A stretch of 58,818 nucleotides of DNA from Stentor roeselii (GCA_006503475.1 RSEH01000281.1:1-58818); one strand, 5' to 3'; positions 1-12,736 are shown, numbered from the stretch's first letter. Made by a program: numbers and translations. Notes: a model not told the origin generated them from the letters alone.

Positions 1-842
1 TTTTTCAAACTTTTCAATATTTTAAGAGCCTCACAATAGTTTCCTTCTCTGGCATTGCTGATTGAGTCAATCAGTTCCCTCTGGCCAGGTAAAGCTGGTC
101 CTCCAACATATACGCCTATGTATTTTCCCTCAGATATGATGGGAGAGCCACTCATTCCGCTGGTTGTACTGCACGAAATTTCAACTATTTCATTGTTTTG
201 CTCAACAATCGCACCATGCGAATACACTATTCCTACAAAATCATTAAAGATTTTTCGCATTTCGGATTTTAGTTCAGCATCTTGAATGGCGGATGAAGGT
301 ATACAATACCGAGGGTTATCAGGGGCAACTGGAAAACCTGGGACATAACAACTTTCTCCTTTTACGATTCGATCTGGATTAGCTGGTTCTAGATATGCAG
401 GTGGATTCGAGTTGTCTAACTCAATCAGCAAAATCCCAACGTCTCCTGGAAGGCAATACAAAGAACCAGTTGAAGTACACTTGTGATCGGTGATTGTATC
501 TTGAGTAAACTCTCGAAGGAAATAAGCATTATCACGAATACCATTCAAGTAGCATTCAAAAGTTTGAGATGAAGCCTTCCCAGTTTGCAAATCGAGAACA
601 ACATGAGCTGCAGTGAGGAGCAGTCCTACTCTCTTTAAAACTCCATTTATGCCTATTTCTGATATTGAAATCAGAAAGCCAGTTGCTTTTTTGTCGATAT
701 TGTAGACGGCATTAACGAAGTCAGAAGGAGAATTTATATCAGTTGGGTTAAATTTAACACCTCCACTTTGTACAGTTGGGATGGCGACGTCTCCGAAGTA
801 ATTCGGGCCCTTCATATGAAAAGGCAGCATCCAATCTTCCAT
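1..842 (-). CDS. Chymotrypsin-fold serine protease, C-terminus cut by window edge
   Basis: The minus-strand frame is open from an ATG at 842 to the left edge, about 280 codons. All three catalytic positions of a trypsin/chymotrypsin-fold protease are visible: His in LTAAHVV, Asp in GDVGILLIEL, and Ser in GMSGSP, which stands where GDSGGP is usual. No signal peptide is evident at the N-terminus (MEDWMLPFHMKG), so a cytosolic or otherwise non-classically located enzyme is possible. An in-frame TAA precedes the ATG with no other ATG between, which supports this start. A decayed copy of the N-terminal half lies just upstream at about 1500-1835. The variant GMSGSP motif resembles V8/Trypsin_2-type proteases more than classical trypsins. 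Catalysis is inferred. The end of the protein is outside the window. Confidence 0.75.
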   Translation of the reverse strand, partial: MEDWMLPFHMKGPNYFGDVAIPTVQSGGVKFNPTDINSPSDFVNAVYNIDKKATGFLISISEIGINGVLKRVGLLLTAAHVVLDLQTGKASSQTFECYLNGIRDNAYFLREFTQDTITDHKCTSTGSLYCLPGDVGILLIELDNSNPPAYLEPANPDRIVKGESCYVPGFPVAPDNPRYCIPSSAIQDAELKSEMRKIFNDFVGIVYSHGAIVEQNNEIVEISCSTTSGMSGSPIISEGKYIGVYVGGPALPGQRELIDSISNAREGNYCEALKILKSLK

Positions 843-2040
843 TTTATAAACAGTGAAATTACTAAGATTTCCAAGATTGTCTCGAGAGAAGCTTATTTAG
901 ATAAAGAAACTAATTAATACTTGAAAAAGACTATTGAAATATAGATAAAATTATTTTCATTCGATAAATCATTCTAAAAAGTTAATACTCAAGATTATTA
1001 TTTCTTAAGTGATTAAACCTTGTAGTAGCTTGAATACTAAGAGTGTAAAGTATGTGCAATTATTAATTACTCCCTCCTTCTCATTTATGCCAAATGCTCG
1101 AAATAATTTTTCAAGATAGAGAACAAGTAATGTTGCTTTAATAATTTGATCAAATCTAAAAATATACCAAAACTAGAATGATAGAACAGGATAAATTTTT
1201 ACACCAAGTTTTTCCACTCCACTTAACTCAATTGCTTCAGACTTGTCAATTTAGCTTCGATTTCACCCATTTCAATATATTATTATAATCCAAAAATAAA
1301 TGTGTATATTTCATATATGTATAGGAAATTGAAGAATATGAGAATCTTTTGATATTTATATATTTATTTCTGACAAGAATAAAAAGTTTTATAGATTATT
1401 GACATACCTTATTGTATTCCTCAAAGCATTTAAATCTTTTAACAATCAAGGCTATAACTATCTTAGCATATGGTCAGCTTTCAATAATTTCCGCTAAATT
1501 TTAAGTAAACTCTCTAAAAAATGTACTTTCTCATGAATACCATTCGAATATCAAATGAATGTTTGAGATCAAGTCGTTTCAATGTGATAATTCGAATAAT
1601 CTGAGCTCCAGTGAGAAGCTGCCCTACTCTCTTTAATACTTCGTTTAAACCTATTTCTGATATAGAAATCAGAAACACAGTTCCTTATATAATATTCTAA
1701 ACAGCATTTAAGAAATCAGAAGGAGGATATAGCCAGTTGGATTAAATTTAACACCACCACTATCAACAGTTGCGATAGCAATATCTCCGAAGTAATTCAG
1801 CTCAATAAATGAAAAGACAGCATCAAATCTTTCATTTTGGAAAGAAGTAAAATTACTAAGATCTTTAAGATTGTCTAGAAAAGCTTATTTAGAAAATAGA
1901 CTTTATTTGTCAAATTTACAGCTTCCAAAAAATTAGTTGAAATAATTTTATAGATAGAATTATACTCATTCGATAAATTATACTAAAGTTTATTTATAAA
2001 ACCTTGTAGTACCTCTAATACTCGGACTGTTTAACATGTA
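500..2040. repeat. Diverged tandem duplication (about 545 bp units)
   Basis: Segments of about 500-1045 and about 1497-2040 are alignable imperfect direct repeats. Each covers the protease N-terminal coding half plus upstream flank; shared landmarks are TTCATTCGATAAAT and AAACCTTGTAGTA. The unit ends were judged by eye, so borders are uncertain by tens of bases. The remaining sequence between the copies (about 1045-1497) shows nothing recognisable. Confidence 0.65.
1500..1835 (-). pseudogene. Decayed truncated copy of the adjacent protease gene
   Basis: This stretch aligns by eye with the first half of the protease gene at 500-842, and similarity continues into upstream flank (about 880-1045 matching about 1877-2040). 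The copy has an ATG at 1835 but meets a TGA after 12 codons where the intact gene encodes Gly-Pro. It then keeps NYFGD and SGGVKFNPT before a frameshift around 1725. It lacks the region that would carry the catalytic Asp and Ser. The His region is also degraded. It is a duplication remnant with no intact reading frame. Confidence 0.75.
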
Positions 2041-2090
2041 CAGATAACTGCTACCCTCATTGTGATTTAAAATATAAAAATTCGATAAAC

Positions 2091-2597
2091 ATGATTCCCA
2101 CAAAACAACATCATATCCTTACACTCTGAAATATTTCAGAACAAGTTCCAAATTATGAGGATTTTATAGACTACTCTTGGTCAACCTATATTTTCTACAG
2201 AGAGAACCACTTTCCAAGCTTTTTTGATTTCAAAGAATATAAATTGCAACATATTCAATCGAAGTATTTTAGTGTTTTTTGTGGATCAGAGATAAAGTGT
2301 AAATTCTTAATCGAGGATAAAAATGCTAGTTATGATTGGGTCTAAAACGCTTGATATTCTATTTATTATTTTGTGTTATATAAATTTCTGTGAAGAGGAT
2401 AGAAGCCTTCAAAAGATAAAAATAGAGATATCAACATTTTAGTTGACTCACAAGAAAAAAATGATTTTGTTGATTTAGAAAAGGAAAAGATAAAGAAAAG
2501 CCTTAAAATGATCGTCATAAATATATACAAATTAATGAACCTGACTTCAAAAAGCGTAAGTGATCACGAAATGATAGAAATCAAAGAAAATCATTAG
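2091..2597 (+). pseudogene. Possible nonsense-riddled coding relic
   Basis: One frame starting at an ATG at 2091 reads for 168 codons with five in-frame stops (TGA 2127, TAA 2343, TGA 2352, TGA 2391, TAG 2400). It includes open runs of 68 codons (2139-2342) and 64 codons (2403-2594). The open runs have mixed, protein-like composition and stay in the same phase. No 15-nt intron removes the stops. Each stop is one transition away from a Gln, Arg or Trp codon, as in a decaying gene. No family was recognised. Base composition alone could give part of this, so confidence is low. Confidence 0.25.
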
Positions 2598-2935
2598 TTT
2601 AGATAAAATTCCTAATTTAGATAAAACTTAAGCTGATAAGATTCAAATCATTTTAAAATTTTAATTAGAAAATTTCCAGTTGAATTAAACACCTGAAAAT
2701 TATAAATTTAAAGGTTTAATATATTTTCTATTCTAGAGAGAATATTAATGATCTCTCATCTTCTATTTAAACTTCTTTTTTTAATCTTTTTGAATGATTT
2801 TTTAAATTTGAACTAGCATTAGGATATAATCTTGCAGGTTCTCATAAGTAATCTTTTTAATGCATAATCTTCATATAAATTCTTAATATCCTTTTTAAAA
2901 TTGGGATTTTTTGGAATTTTTAATTAACTAACAAA

Positions 2936-5900
2936 CTAACTGAATAAAGTTGAGTGTCTGGCTTGGGTCTCGGGAGCCCTTTTGGAATTGAGATCCCTGA
3001 TCTTCTTGATTTTTATCCAGGCTCCTTTAATAGCATTAAACAAACCATATAGAGAAACCAGGAACTGAGCAGCCATTCCACTTAGAATCGAATAAATAAC
3101 TATCTGCTCAATGATGTTACTGGTATCAATAGATAGTTCTCCAATAAAAGCAGCAGAGAGTGAAAACACTGTTAAGATGCTTAATTCTCCTGCAAAATTA
3201 GAAAACATGATAGAGGAATCTCTGAAAGGTCTGTAATACCCAAGAAACCCAAGAGTCAAAACACTGAAGAAAATATTAATTCCAGACTGCACATAAGAAT
3301 AGTCATTCAAATAAGTCTGGCTAAGCACATAAGCCAGTCTTCTGGTAAAATAAAGAGTATAATACTGAGTACTAACAAACCCTTTATCATTCTTAAACTC
3401 ATTAAACAGCGACCCATACTTCCTCCGAAACTCTTGATTTTCAGGATCCCTGAGCTTATTATACGATAAATACGACGAAATAAGCACCAACGGAGAAGTG
3501 ATAAAAAATCCAATCTAATTATTCATTACAGATCCAATGACAGCACAAGCAACATGCAAGTACCCATTATCAAACCCATTCGCAGCCTATCTAAAAAATA
3601 CCGACTTGAGCTGAATGATTCCCATGAACCCGAAGTCCAGAAAGCTTTGAGTCCAAAACCTCAAAAAAACTCCATATTTGTAATTTGCTAAAATTTTTAA
3701 AAATCTTGCAGCGACTTTCCCCATCTGAATTTTGCTTAACAAGAAAATAACTGGCCAGAGTAAGAGAGTTGCAATGAATATTGAAAGATTCGAACCGATG
3801 TTGATAAGAAAAACTGAAGACTCGAACCCGTAATCTTTTGCTTCTTTATAAGGAGTTCCAGTTTCTTTATCGTTGAAAATATATTGGAAGGGGTTGGGGA
3901 TGAAGTTAAAACCGCCTAAAGACTTGCAAAACTTGCTGACTGTTGGGGTTAAAGGGTTTGAGTTGATGGGCAGGTAAGCGATGAGCTGAATCGTGTTGAT
4001 TAGACCCCAGGCTGCAGAAGGGTTGGCAAAGAAGGCGATTCCAATGGAGCTTCCTACCATGGCTTGGGTGGTAGCTGTTGTTGTACTAGCAAGAGTTTGG
4101 CTTAATCCAGATTCAACTTGTTTTTCCGTCAGTTTTTCAACAAACGAGTAATTTTTCAGCTGTGAGCCGAGTTCTGAATACAACACCTTCTTCAAAACTG
4201 TCACAATTGCCTTAGTCCCATCCTCAATAGAACTCTCAAAATCCATCAAAAAACTGTAAGTTTTATTTTGCTTTGAAATAATCTTCCAAGTAAACGTTTT
4301 ATTAATTCCAACCTCAACATGAAAGTCTTTTTCGTCCAACTTCAACTCAGTCGCTTCTGAAAACTCAAGTCGCAAGTTATCAAGAGAACTAACTGAAAGA
4401 CTTCCATTGAAGTACTTCTCAACACACTTTGATTTATATTCAGAAAACCCTCGAAGACATTCACATCGTTCTTCAAAAAACTCAGAATTTTCAGTGCATT
4501 GTTCACAGTTCATGAATTCATCGCATTTGTCACAAAGCTTCGGGCAAGACTTGCAGCGATCTTTTATGTTCACTGAGCCTAAAGGACAAATCATCTTGCA
4601 GACTCCAGAAATCGCATCAGGCTGTTTTGTTGAGTTTCTGCAGGAAAGACAGAAGAATTCCTCTGAGCATTCAAAACATTCTGAAGAGCAAAGTTTGCAT
4701 TCTTGCCCTGATCTGAAATAACCTGACTTGCAAATGCATCCTTTTTCTCCTGGCTCCGAGTTTTCGATTAGGCAGACTGAACATGTGTCGGTTGATGTGC
4801 AACTTTTGCAGTCATTGTGGCACTTTTTGCATGAGTCTGATGATTTGATTCGCCCTGATGAGAAGTAACCTTCGATACATTTGCAGCCTCCGTTTATTGC
4901 ATCTTTTTCTGAATGCTCTGAAATACATGATAGGCAATCAAATGAGTTTTCACAGGCTTTGCAACCGTTGTTGCATTTAAAGCAAGAGTCACTTGTTGTT
5001 AGAGATGAGTTGGAAAAGTATCCTTCGTTGCATTCGCAGCCTTTGTCAGTTCTTGGCAAGGAGTTGTCAGATTTGCAGGTTAAACAAAGAAGGTCATTGT
5101 TGCAAGTTGAGCATTCTTCGAAGCAGGGAAGGCACGAGTTAATCTGATCAAGAACTCCTAAGGAATAGTAAAACTCAAGACATTTGCACCCAGAGTTTCT
5201 TTTCGGCTCTGCGAACTCACTGATGCATGTCAAGCACTTCAGTGAATCTTTGCAGGTTAAGCATTCAGGTCCGCATGGTTTGCAGCTGTCTACTGCAGTC
5301 AAGCTTACATCTGAATAGAACTTCAAATCGCAATCACAGCCTGAACTTGTACTTGGAAGAGCATTTGCTGAAATGCAGGACAAGCATAGACTTGCTTGAG
5401 AACAGGATTTACATTCGGAATGGCAGGATTTGCAACTATTGCTTGAGCTAAGAGGCTTGACTCCGTAATAACCTTCTACACAATCACAGCCTACTGTTCC
5501 TGGAACTGCATTTAATGCAAGGCAGGTCAAACAGACATTTGGCTGGTCACATGTAGCGCAGTCACTGTGACACGATTTACACGAATCAGTAAAAATTAGT
5601 GGCCTAATCGGGTAAAACTTAGGATTGCAATTGCAGCCTGATATTGGATCTGGTAGTGCATTCAGTGATTTACAATAAGAGCAGGCAAGTTCTGAATCGC
5701 ATGTTTGACATTCATCGCTGCAAGAATGACATGAGCTGGTTGTTGTAAGAGGGTGAACTCCATAATAGTTGTTATTGCAATTGCAACCTAGGCTCGTATC
5801 TGGAGAAGCATTTAAATCTATACATGTTAAACATATATCAGCTCGATCACAAGTTGCACATTCTGAGTAGCACAATTGGCAACTTGTTGATAATATTAAT

Positions 5901-8900
5901 GGTTTACTCCCAAAGTATTGTGTTATGCAATTGCATCCAGATGTATTATCAGGAATTGCATTATCTGATTTACAAGTAGTACATTTGAGAGCTTGGCTAC
6001 ATGTTTTACATTCTTGGTGGCATGAAACACAAGCACCATTTGAAGTTAATGGCCCACTGGGATAGAACCCATCATTGCATTTACACCCTGATGATACATC
6101 TGGTGAAGCATTAGCATCCTTGCAAGTGAGACATTTACCAAACTCAGCACAGGTCTTGCATTCTGAGTTGCAGTTCAGACATGCTGATTGAGTGATAAGA
6201 TCGTTAAGACTGTAAAATCCATCTAAACATGTGCACCCGGCTGCTAAATTTGGTGCTGCATTATCAGCAATACATGTTAGGCATTTATCTGCTTGGTTAC
6301 AAGTCCCGCATTCATTGTTACAACTGAGACATGAATTGGATAGAGTTAACGGCTTTGTTCCATAATAGTACTGATTGCAATTGCATCCAAGTGTTGTATC
6401 AGGGCTAGCATTCAAGCTTACACAAGAAGTGCATTTGTTTACTTCGGTGCAGGACTTACACTCTTGATAACAAGAAATACAAGATGATGAGCTCGTAAGT
6501 AATCCGGTATTGTAAAATCCTTCATTACATGTGCAACCTGCACTAGCATGAGGAACGGAGTTAAGAGCTATGCATTCAGTGCAAGAATTTGCATTAGTGC
6601 ACTTTGCGCACTCAACGTTACAAGACAAGCAACCATTTTCTGAAGTCAAAGTTCCTGAACTATAAAATTTATCTATGCACTGACAGCCTGAAGTTGAATG
6701 AGGAACAGAATTCAAACTGATGCAAGAAGTACATTTTTCAGCCTCCACACATTTGGAACAGTGAGGATGACAAGAAATGCAAGAGTTTGAAGCTGTTAGT
6801 GGGAGAATACTATAGAACTTATCTATGCAAGTGCACCCTTGAGTAGCATGTGGGATTGAATTTAAAGCTATGCAAGTTAAGCACTTATCGGCTTGATTGC
6901 AAGTTGCGCATTCGGAAAAACAAATGACACATGATTCAGCAAGATTTAATGGTTTAGTTCCGTAATACTGGGTGTTACAATTACACCCAGTTGTTGAATC
7001 TGGGCTTGCATATGTTGCTTTGCAGGTTAAACATTTATTAGGTTCGTTGCATGTCTTACATTCACTGTGACATGCTAAGCAAATTCCATCAGATGTTAAT
7101 GGTCCACTTGCATAGTAGCCATCATTGCATACACAACCGATTGAAGTGTGTGGTGATGCATTTGAATCAATACAAGATAGGCATTTATCAGCTGCATCAC
7201 ACTTTTTGCAATTGTTATTACAGCTCAGGCAAGAAGTTTTCATGGTTAAACCAGTCGTAGTATAAAAGCCATCATTACACGTGCATCCAACAGATGAATG
7301 AGGGGTAGCATTATCAGCAATGCAAGCAAGGCATTTAAAGTCTTGATCACAACTTGAACATTCATTTTGGCAACTGTAGCATGAGGCTGTGGAGGTTAAT
7401 GGTTTAGTTCCGTAGTGATACTGGTTACAGTTGCATCCTGAACTGCTATCTGGACTAGCATTATTGCTTATGCATGTTACACATTTCAGAGCTTCAGAAC
7501 ATGTCAAACATTCTTCATGGCAGGATAGGCATGAATCAGTATTCGTTAAAGATACTAAACTATAATATTTATCATTGCACTTGCATCCTGAAGTTAGTTT
7601 AGGACTGGAGTTCAAAGAAATACAACTGGTGCATTTATTTTCTTCTGTGCAAGTCGCACATTCCACATTACAACTTAAACAACTTCCAGAGGCAGTCAAT
7701 AAACCAGTGCTGTAAAACTTATCGTGACATTTACACCCTGAATCAGATTTAGGACTTGAGTTGAGAGCGATGCAAGTAATGCATTTATCACTTTGATTAC
7801 ATGTCGCGCACTCGCTGTTGCACGCTATGCAAGAAGCAGTATCAGTTAAGTAGCCAACATTATAAAATTTATCATGGCATTTACATCCAGCAGTTGTATC
7901 TGGGCTAGAGTTAGCTGCGATGCAAGTTAAGCATTTACTAGCTTCACTGCAGGTTAAACATTCATTATGGCAAAGTTGACAAGATGTAGATGAAGTCAAT
8001 GGTTTAGTCCCATAAGCGTTCGAGACACAATTACACCCTGCTGTACCATCAGGAGTTGCATTTGAACTCACACATGACGTGCATTTATTAGCTTCAGTAC
8101 AAGTAGCGCATTCTTGGTGACATGCAGAACATGAATCAGAAGAAGTTAATAAAGCAGCCCCGTAATATTTATTATTGCATTTACAACCTCCGTTAGAATC
8201 AGGACTGGCATTTGCACTGATGCAAGTATCACAAAGATTAGCAACAGTACAAAGTGCACATTCGTCATGACATTTAATACAAGAATTAATATCAGTTAAA
8301 GCGCCGGTGCTGTAATATCCTGAATCACAGACACAACCTCCAGAAGGGTCAGGACTTGAATGACTTGATATGCATGTTAAACAAAGACTTGCATGATTGC
8401 ACGTTTCGCATTCTGAATTGCAAGATGTGCATGCTCCTGATAGACTTAAAGCTGAAGTCGCGTAAAAACGATTGTTGCATTTACAGCCTGAGGTATCAGG
8501 TGAAGCATTTGAAGATATACAGCTCACACAGATATTTGCTTGAGTGCACTTAGCACAGTGAGAGTGACAACTTAAGCAACCAGTTGAAATTGTCATATCT
8601 ACTGAATTGTAAAACTTATCATTGCAAAGACATCCTGTTGAATCAGGGCTCGAGTTAAGAGCAATACATGTATCACAAATATTAGCTTGGCTACACGTTG
8701 CACACTGACTATGACAGCTCAAGCAGCCTGATATTACTGTCAAATCTCCTGAACTATAGTATTTTGGATCACAAGAACATCCTCCGCTCGCATCTGGAGA
8801 GGAATTAGATGCAATGCATTCCGAGCAGATATTTGCCTGAGTGCATTTTGAGCAGTGAGAGTGGCATGATGAGCAAGCATTTTGAGTATTAAGTGGCGAA

Positions 8901-11900
8901 CTGCTGTAAAACTTATCGTTGCACTTACATCCAGTAGTATCTAGACTAGCATTTAAAGCAACACATGTCAAGCAAACATCAGGCTGGTCACATGTTAAGC
9001 ACTGATTAGAGCACAATTTACAAGAATCAGCTGAAGTCAGAGGTTTAGTTCCATAAGCATTACTTAAACAGTTGCATCCAATCGACGAGTCTGGCGTAGC
9101 ATTTGCACTTACACAAGCTGTACATTTATTGTTTTCTGTGCATGTAGAGCACTCTTCGTGACAAGACAGGCAAGAAGTACTTGTAGTTAAACCTGTCCCA
9201 TAATATTTTGTGTTACATTTACATCCTGAATTACTATCTGGTGAGGCATTAGCCGCAATACAAGTCAAGCATTTTGAGGCTTCATTGCAAGTTGCGCATT
9301 CACTGTTGCACTGTAAGCATGACCCTGAAGTTGTTAATGTTGAAGTACTATAGTATTTATTATTGCATTTACATCCTAATGAGCTGTCAGGATAAGAATT
9401 TGATGCAATACAAGTAACACAAATATTTATCTGAGTACAAGTCGCACATTCAGCGTGACAAAGTGTGCAAGAGTCTGATGATGTTAAAGGTTTAGTTCCA
9501 AAAGAATTAGAAATACAGTTGCAGCCAGTCGAGGCATCAGGACTTGCATTTGAACTGATGCAAGATGTGCATTTATCTGCTTGGTTGCATGCTGAGCACT
9601 CAGGGTGGCAGGCCTGGCAAGAGTTGGAGCTTGATAATGGAGAGCTTCCGTAAAACTTAGATGAACATACGCAGCCAAGTGTTGCGTGTGGAGTGGCGTT
9701 TTGACTAATGCATGTGGTGCATTTACTTCCATCACTACATGTTGAGCATTCTTGATAACACTGAGAACAGGATCCTGCTAATGAAAGAGGTTTGGTTCCA
9801 TAGTATCCAGAATTACAGTTACAGCCACTTGATGTGTCTGGACTTGCATAAGTAGCAATACATGTTAAACATTTATCTGCCTGATTGCATGTCTGGCATT
9901 CTGAGTTGCAACTCAAACAAGAATTAGCATTTGTTTCGGATCCAAGGCTATAAAACTTGTCATTACATTTGCATCCGACTGTATCCGGGCTTGCGTTGGA
10001 ACTTTTACATGTTAGACAAGTATTCGCATTATCGCATGTAGCGCATTCAGAATTACATGAAAGGCATGACCCTGCACTAGTCAAAGGGCCAGATCTATAA
10101 TACCCGGCATTGCAGACGCAGCCTGATGTTCCTGAGGGACTAGCGTTTGAAGAAATGCAAGTGAGACAAATATTAGCATCGTTACACGTCGCACACTCAG
10201 AGTTGCACGAAAGACAGGAAGAACTAGTAGTTAAGGATGTTGTGCTATAAAACTTGTCGTTACATTTGCACCCTGATGAGCTTGATGGGCTTGCGTTAAG
10301 AGCTATGCAGGTTTGACATAAGTTTGCTTGTGAGCAAGTCGCACATTCAATATGGCATGAAATGCACGAATTAGAAGCTGTCTCAGATCCTAAACTGTAA
10401 TATTTATCATTGCATTTACATCCTGCTGTTGAATCAGGACTTGCATTCGAACTAACGCAGGTTAAACAAGTATTCGCATTGTTGCATGTAGAGCATTCAC
10501 TGTTGCATAGCTGACAAGATGTAGAAGATGTTAAAGGCTTTGTACCAAAAGCGTTAGAAACACAGTTGCAGCCAGTCGAAGAATCCGGTGATGAATTAGC
10601 ACTTACGCAGGTCAGACATTTATTTGCTTCTGAGCAGGTTTTGCATTCTGAATAACAAGCAATACATGAGGTAGAAGTTGTTAACGATGAACCATAAAAC
10701 CCATCATTGCATTTGCAGCCAGACGGTGTTGAAGGGCTAGCATTTGATGCTTTGCATGTCGTGCAAAGGCTACCATCAGAGCATGTCGAGCATTCACTAT
10801 TGCATGATAAACAGGAGTTCGAAGCTGTTAACGAACCGGAAAGATAATAACCATTACTACATTTGCAACCTGTGGTATCTGGGATCGCATTTAAAGTTTT
10901 ACAGGTCAGGCATATATTAGCCTGGTTGCAAGTGGCACAGTGAGAATGGCAAGCAATGCATGAGTTTGAAGCTGTCAGTGCCCCTGTACTGTAGTACCCT
11001 GAATTGCATTTGCATCCAATGGTTGTATCTGGAGATGCATTTGATGAAATACACGTTAAGCAAATACTTCCACTGTTACATGTAGCGCATTCACTATTAC
11101 ATGCTAAACATGATCCAGAAGCTGTAAGTGATCCAGTACTGTAGTATTTGTTATTGCAAACACATCCAGAAGTAGTTGAAGGTGATGCGTTAAGTGAAAT
11201 GCAGGTCAAGCAGATAGTCGCATGATTACATGTTGCACATTCAGAATTACAAGAAAGGCATGAGTTGCTACTCGTTAGTGACCCAGAGCTATAAAACTTA
11301 TCATTGCACTTGCATCCTGATGATGGTGAGGTATTCGGAGAAGCATTAAGTGCTATGCAAGTAGTGCAAAGGTTGGCCACAGTACATGAATCACATTCAA
11401 TATTGCAAGATTGACACGAGGTTGACGAGGTAAGTGGACTAGTCCCGTAGTATCTTGAGTTGCATTTGCATCCACTTGTCGTATCAGGGCTAGCGTTAGA
11501 ACTTTTACATGTAAGGCACTTATTCGCTTCTTGGCAAGTAGAACACTCAGTATGGCATGCTAGGCATGAGGTGGCAAGTGTGAGAGGTTTTGTTCCGTAA
11601 TAGGCATTGTTGCATTTACACCCAGAAGACCCATCCGGACTAGCATTACTTGCAACACAAGTTAAACAAGTCGTAGTAGAAGTCCTACTACAAGTAGCAC
11701 AAGAGCTTTCACAACAAAGGTCAAAAACGAGCGAGTACCCACTAGGACAAGTGCAAGAACTAGTAGAAACTCCAACACATCCACTCGGACACCAGCAATA
11801 ATTATTACCTGCACTTTGATAACAAGAATAAGAAGAACATCCACAATTAAGAGAACCTGAAGGCGAACATCCATAAGTCGACCCTGAACAATCAGCTCCA

Positions 11901-12736
11901 GCAGAATCTTTATTTTTTTCTTTAATCAATGAAATGCATCCAGTTCCTTGATAAGGATCGATAACTGCCGGGTTGCAGGGTGTTGTGCAGGAACTAGTCA
12001 AACAAGTTGAACTTGATGAAGAAGAAAAAAAACTTGATTGCTCATTAGAAGTGTCTAAAATTACAAAGTACCAAACAAAGCCTTTTATTGCATTATCTGA
12101 TGAACTTCCTGAACCGAGGTACATTGAATATGTTCCACTTTCTGAGTAGCTGTTTGAAAAAGTATGGGTTATTTTTTCTGCTGTGTTGTAATAAAGCTTT
12201 ACGTCTTTTCCATTGACGATCATTGTGATCATATCCCATTTGTCTAGTTAAGGATTACCTTTTAGGAAACTGTTGTTATCTCCTTCTTTTTCACTGCATT
12301 CATCACCTGAAATAGATCCTCTGAAAAGAAGCTTATCACCGTCTTTTTTCCTTTTTATGTATAAATAATCTGAGGATGATTTGATCCTTCTGAATAAAAA
12401 ACCATTCTCATCTCTAGGTAATACCCAAGCTAGGACTGTGAAAGGAGAAGTCAAGGTTATGTCGAAATTTGCGTAGGTATTCTTCGGCATTAATATGGTC
12501 TGTTGACCTGCATCGAAATATGCTCCTCGATCTGTTGCTAAAGAGTTTTCGTTTGTCGTTAAATGAGATATTCCGTTCACTGCATGACGGCCGTTACTTG
12601 AAAAGTCTCGGAAAATCTCTCCGTAGTTATAACCGAATCGATATTCGACAACCTTAGCCCCATTGCTTAAGGCTAAAAGTAAAAAAGCACAGATCATATT
12701 TATTAAACTACTAGCTTTTAAGCTGGTTTTTTGCAT
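2936..12736 (-). CDS. Giant Cys-rich repeat surface protein with LamG-like head and multi-pass membrane tail (4 exons, 3251 aa)
   Basis: Four exons (12736-12259, 12243-3602, 3586-3530, 3514-2936) joined by three 15-nt introns give 9756 nt, exactly 3252 codons, with phase kept at every junction. Residues 1-26 form a signal peptide (hydrophobic MICAFLLLALSNG). Residues about 28-230 look like a LamG/concanavalin-A-like domain. Residues about 330-2765 hold some 47 repeats of about 50 aa, each with a CxxC...CxxC...GCxC pattern of the furin/growth-factor-receptor type. The last 480 residues contain about six hydrophobic segments separated by short loops, including NPFQYIF and YYRPF motifs. The N-terminus is therefore likely extracellular and the tail embedded in the plasma membrane. 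Similar architectures are common in ciliates and other protists, but no specific function is known to me. The intergenic region upstream is 1.2 kb. Confidence 0.9.
3515..3529 (-). other. 15-nt intron 3 of the giant Cys-rich gene
   Basis: The coding strand reads GTAATGAATAATTAG. Removing it joins ...VIGS to IGFFITSP in frame and removes a TAG stop. Confidence 0.9.
3587..3601 (-). other. 15-nt intron 2 of the giant Cys-rich gene
   Basis: The coding strand reads GTATTTTTTAGATAG. Removing it joins ...IIQLKS to AANGFDNG in frame. It is the only one of the eight introns with GTAT at its 5' end. Confidence 0.88.
4430..11735 (-). repeat. Tandem Cys-rich protein repeats, about 47 units of about 150 bp
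   Basis: Counting GC-x-C landmarks in the translation gives about 47 units of 48-51 residues. The typical unit is NASPD-x(3)-GCKCN, then YY/FY, a Thr/Ser stretch, SCxxC, xECxTC and CLTC. The units are very similar at the N-terminal side and diverge toward the C-terminal end (units 43-48 lose the NASPD element). A sub-class carrying GTKPLT recurs every few units. Confidence 0.9.
12244..12258 (-). other. 15-nt intron 1 of the giant Cys-rich gene
   Basis: The coding strand reads GTAATCCTTAACTAG. It splits a codon (phase 1), and removing it joins NNSFLK to DKWDMITM. Confidence 0.9.

Larger units (their letters stand above)
843..2935. other. Gene-poor intergenic region
   Basis: Apart from the protease remnant and the possible relic listed separately, this stretch is AT-rich with short open runs only. 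The last 340 bases (2600-2935) carry dense stops in all frames inspected and look non-coding. Confidence 0.6.

Noticed and set aside
55-285. 76-aa plus-strand frame at the left edge
   Set aside because: It overlaps the protease frame antisense, where the catalytic Ser region is clearly encoded on the minus strand.
4407-11801. Plus-strand open frames opposite the Cys-rich repeats and a minus-strand frame in another phase
   Set aside because: They mirror the repeat period of the real gene and have no independent features; they are shadows of the constrained Cys codons.
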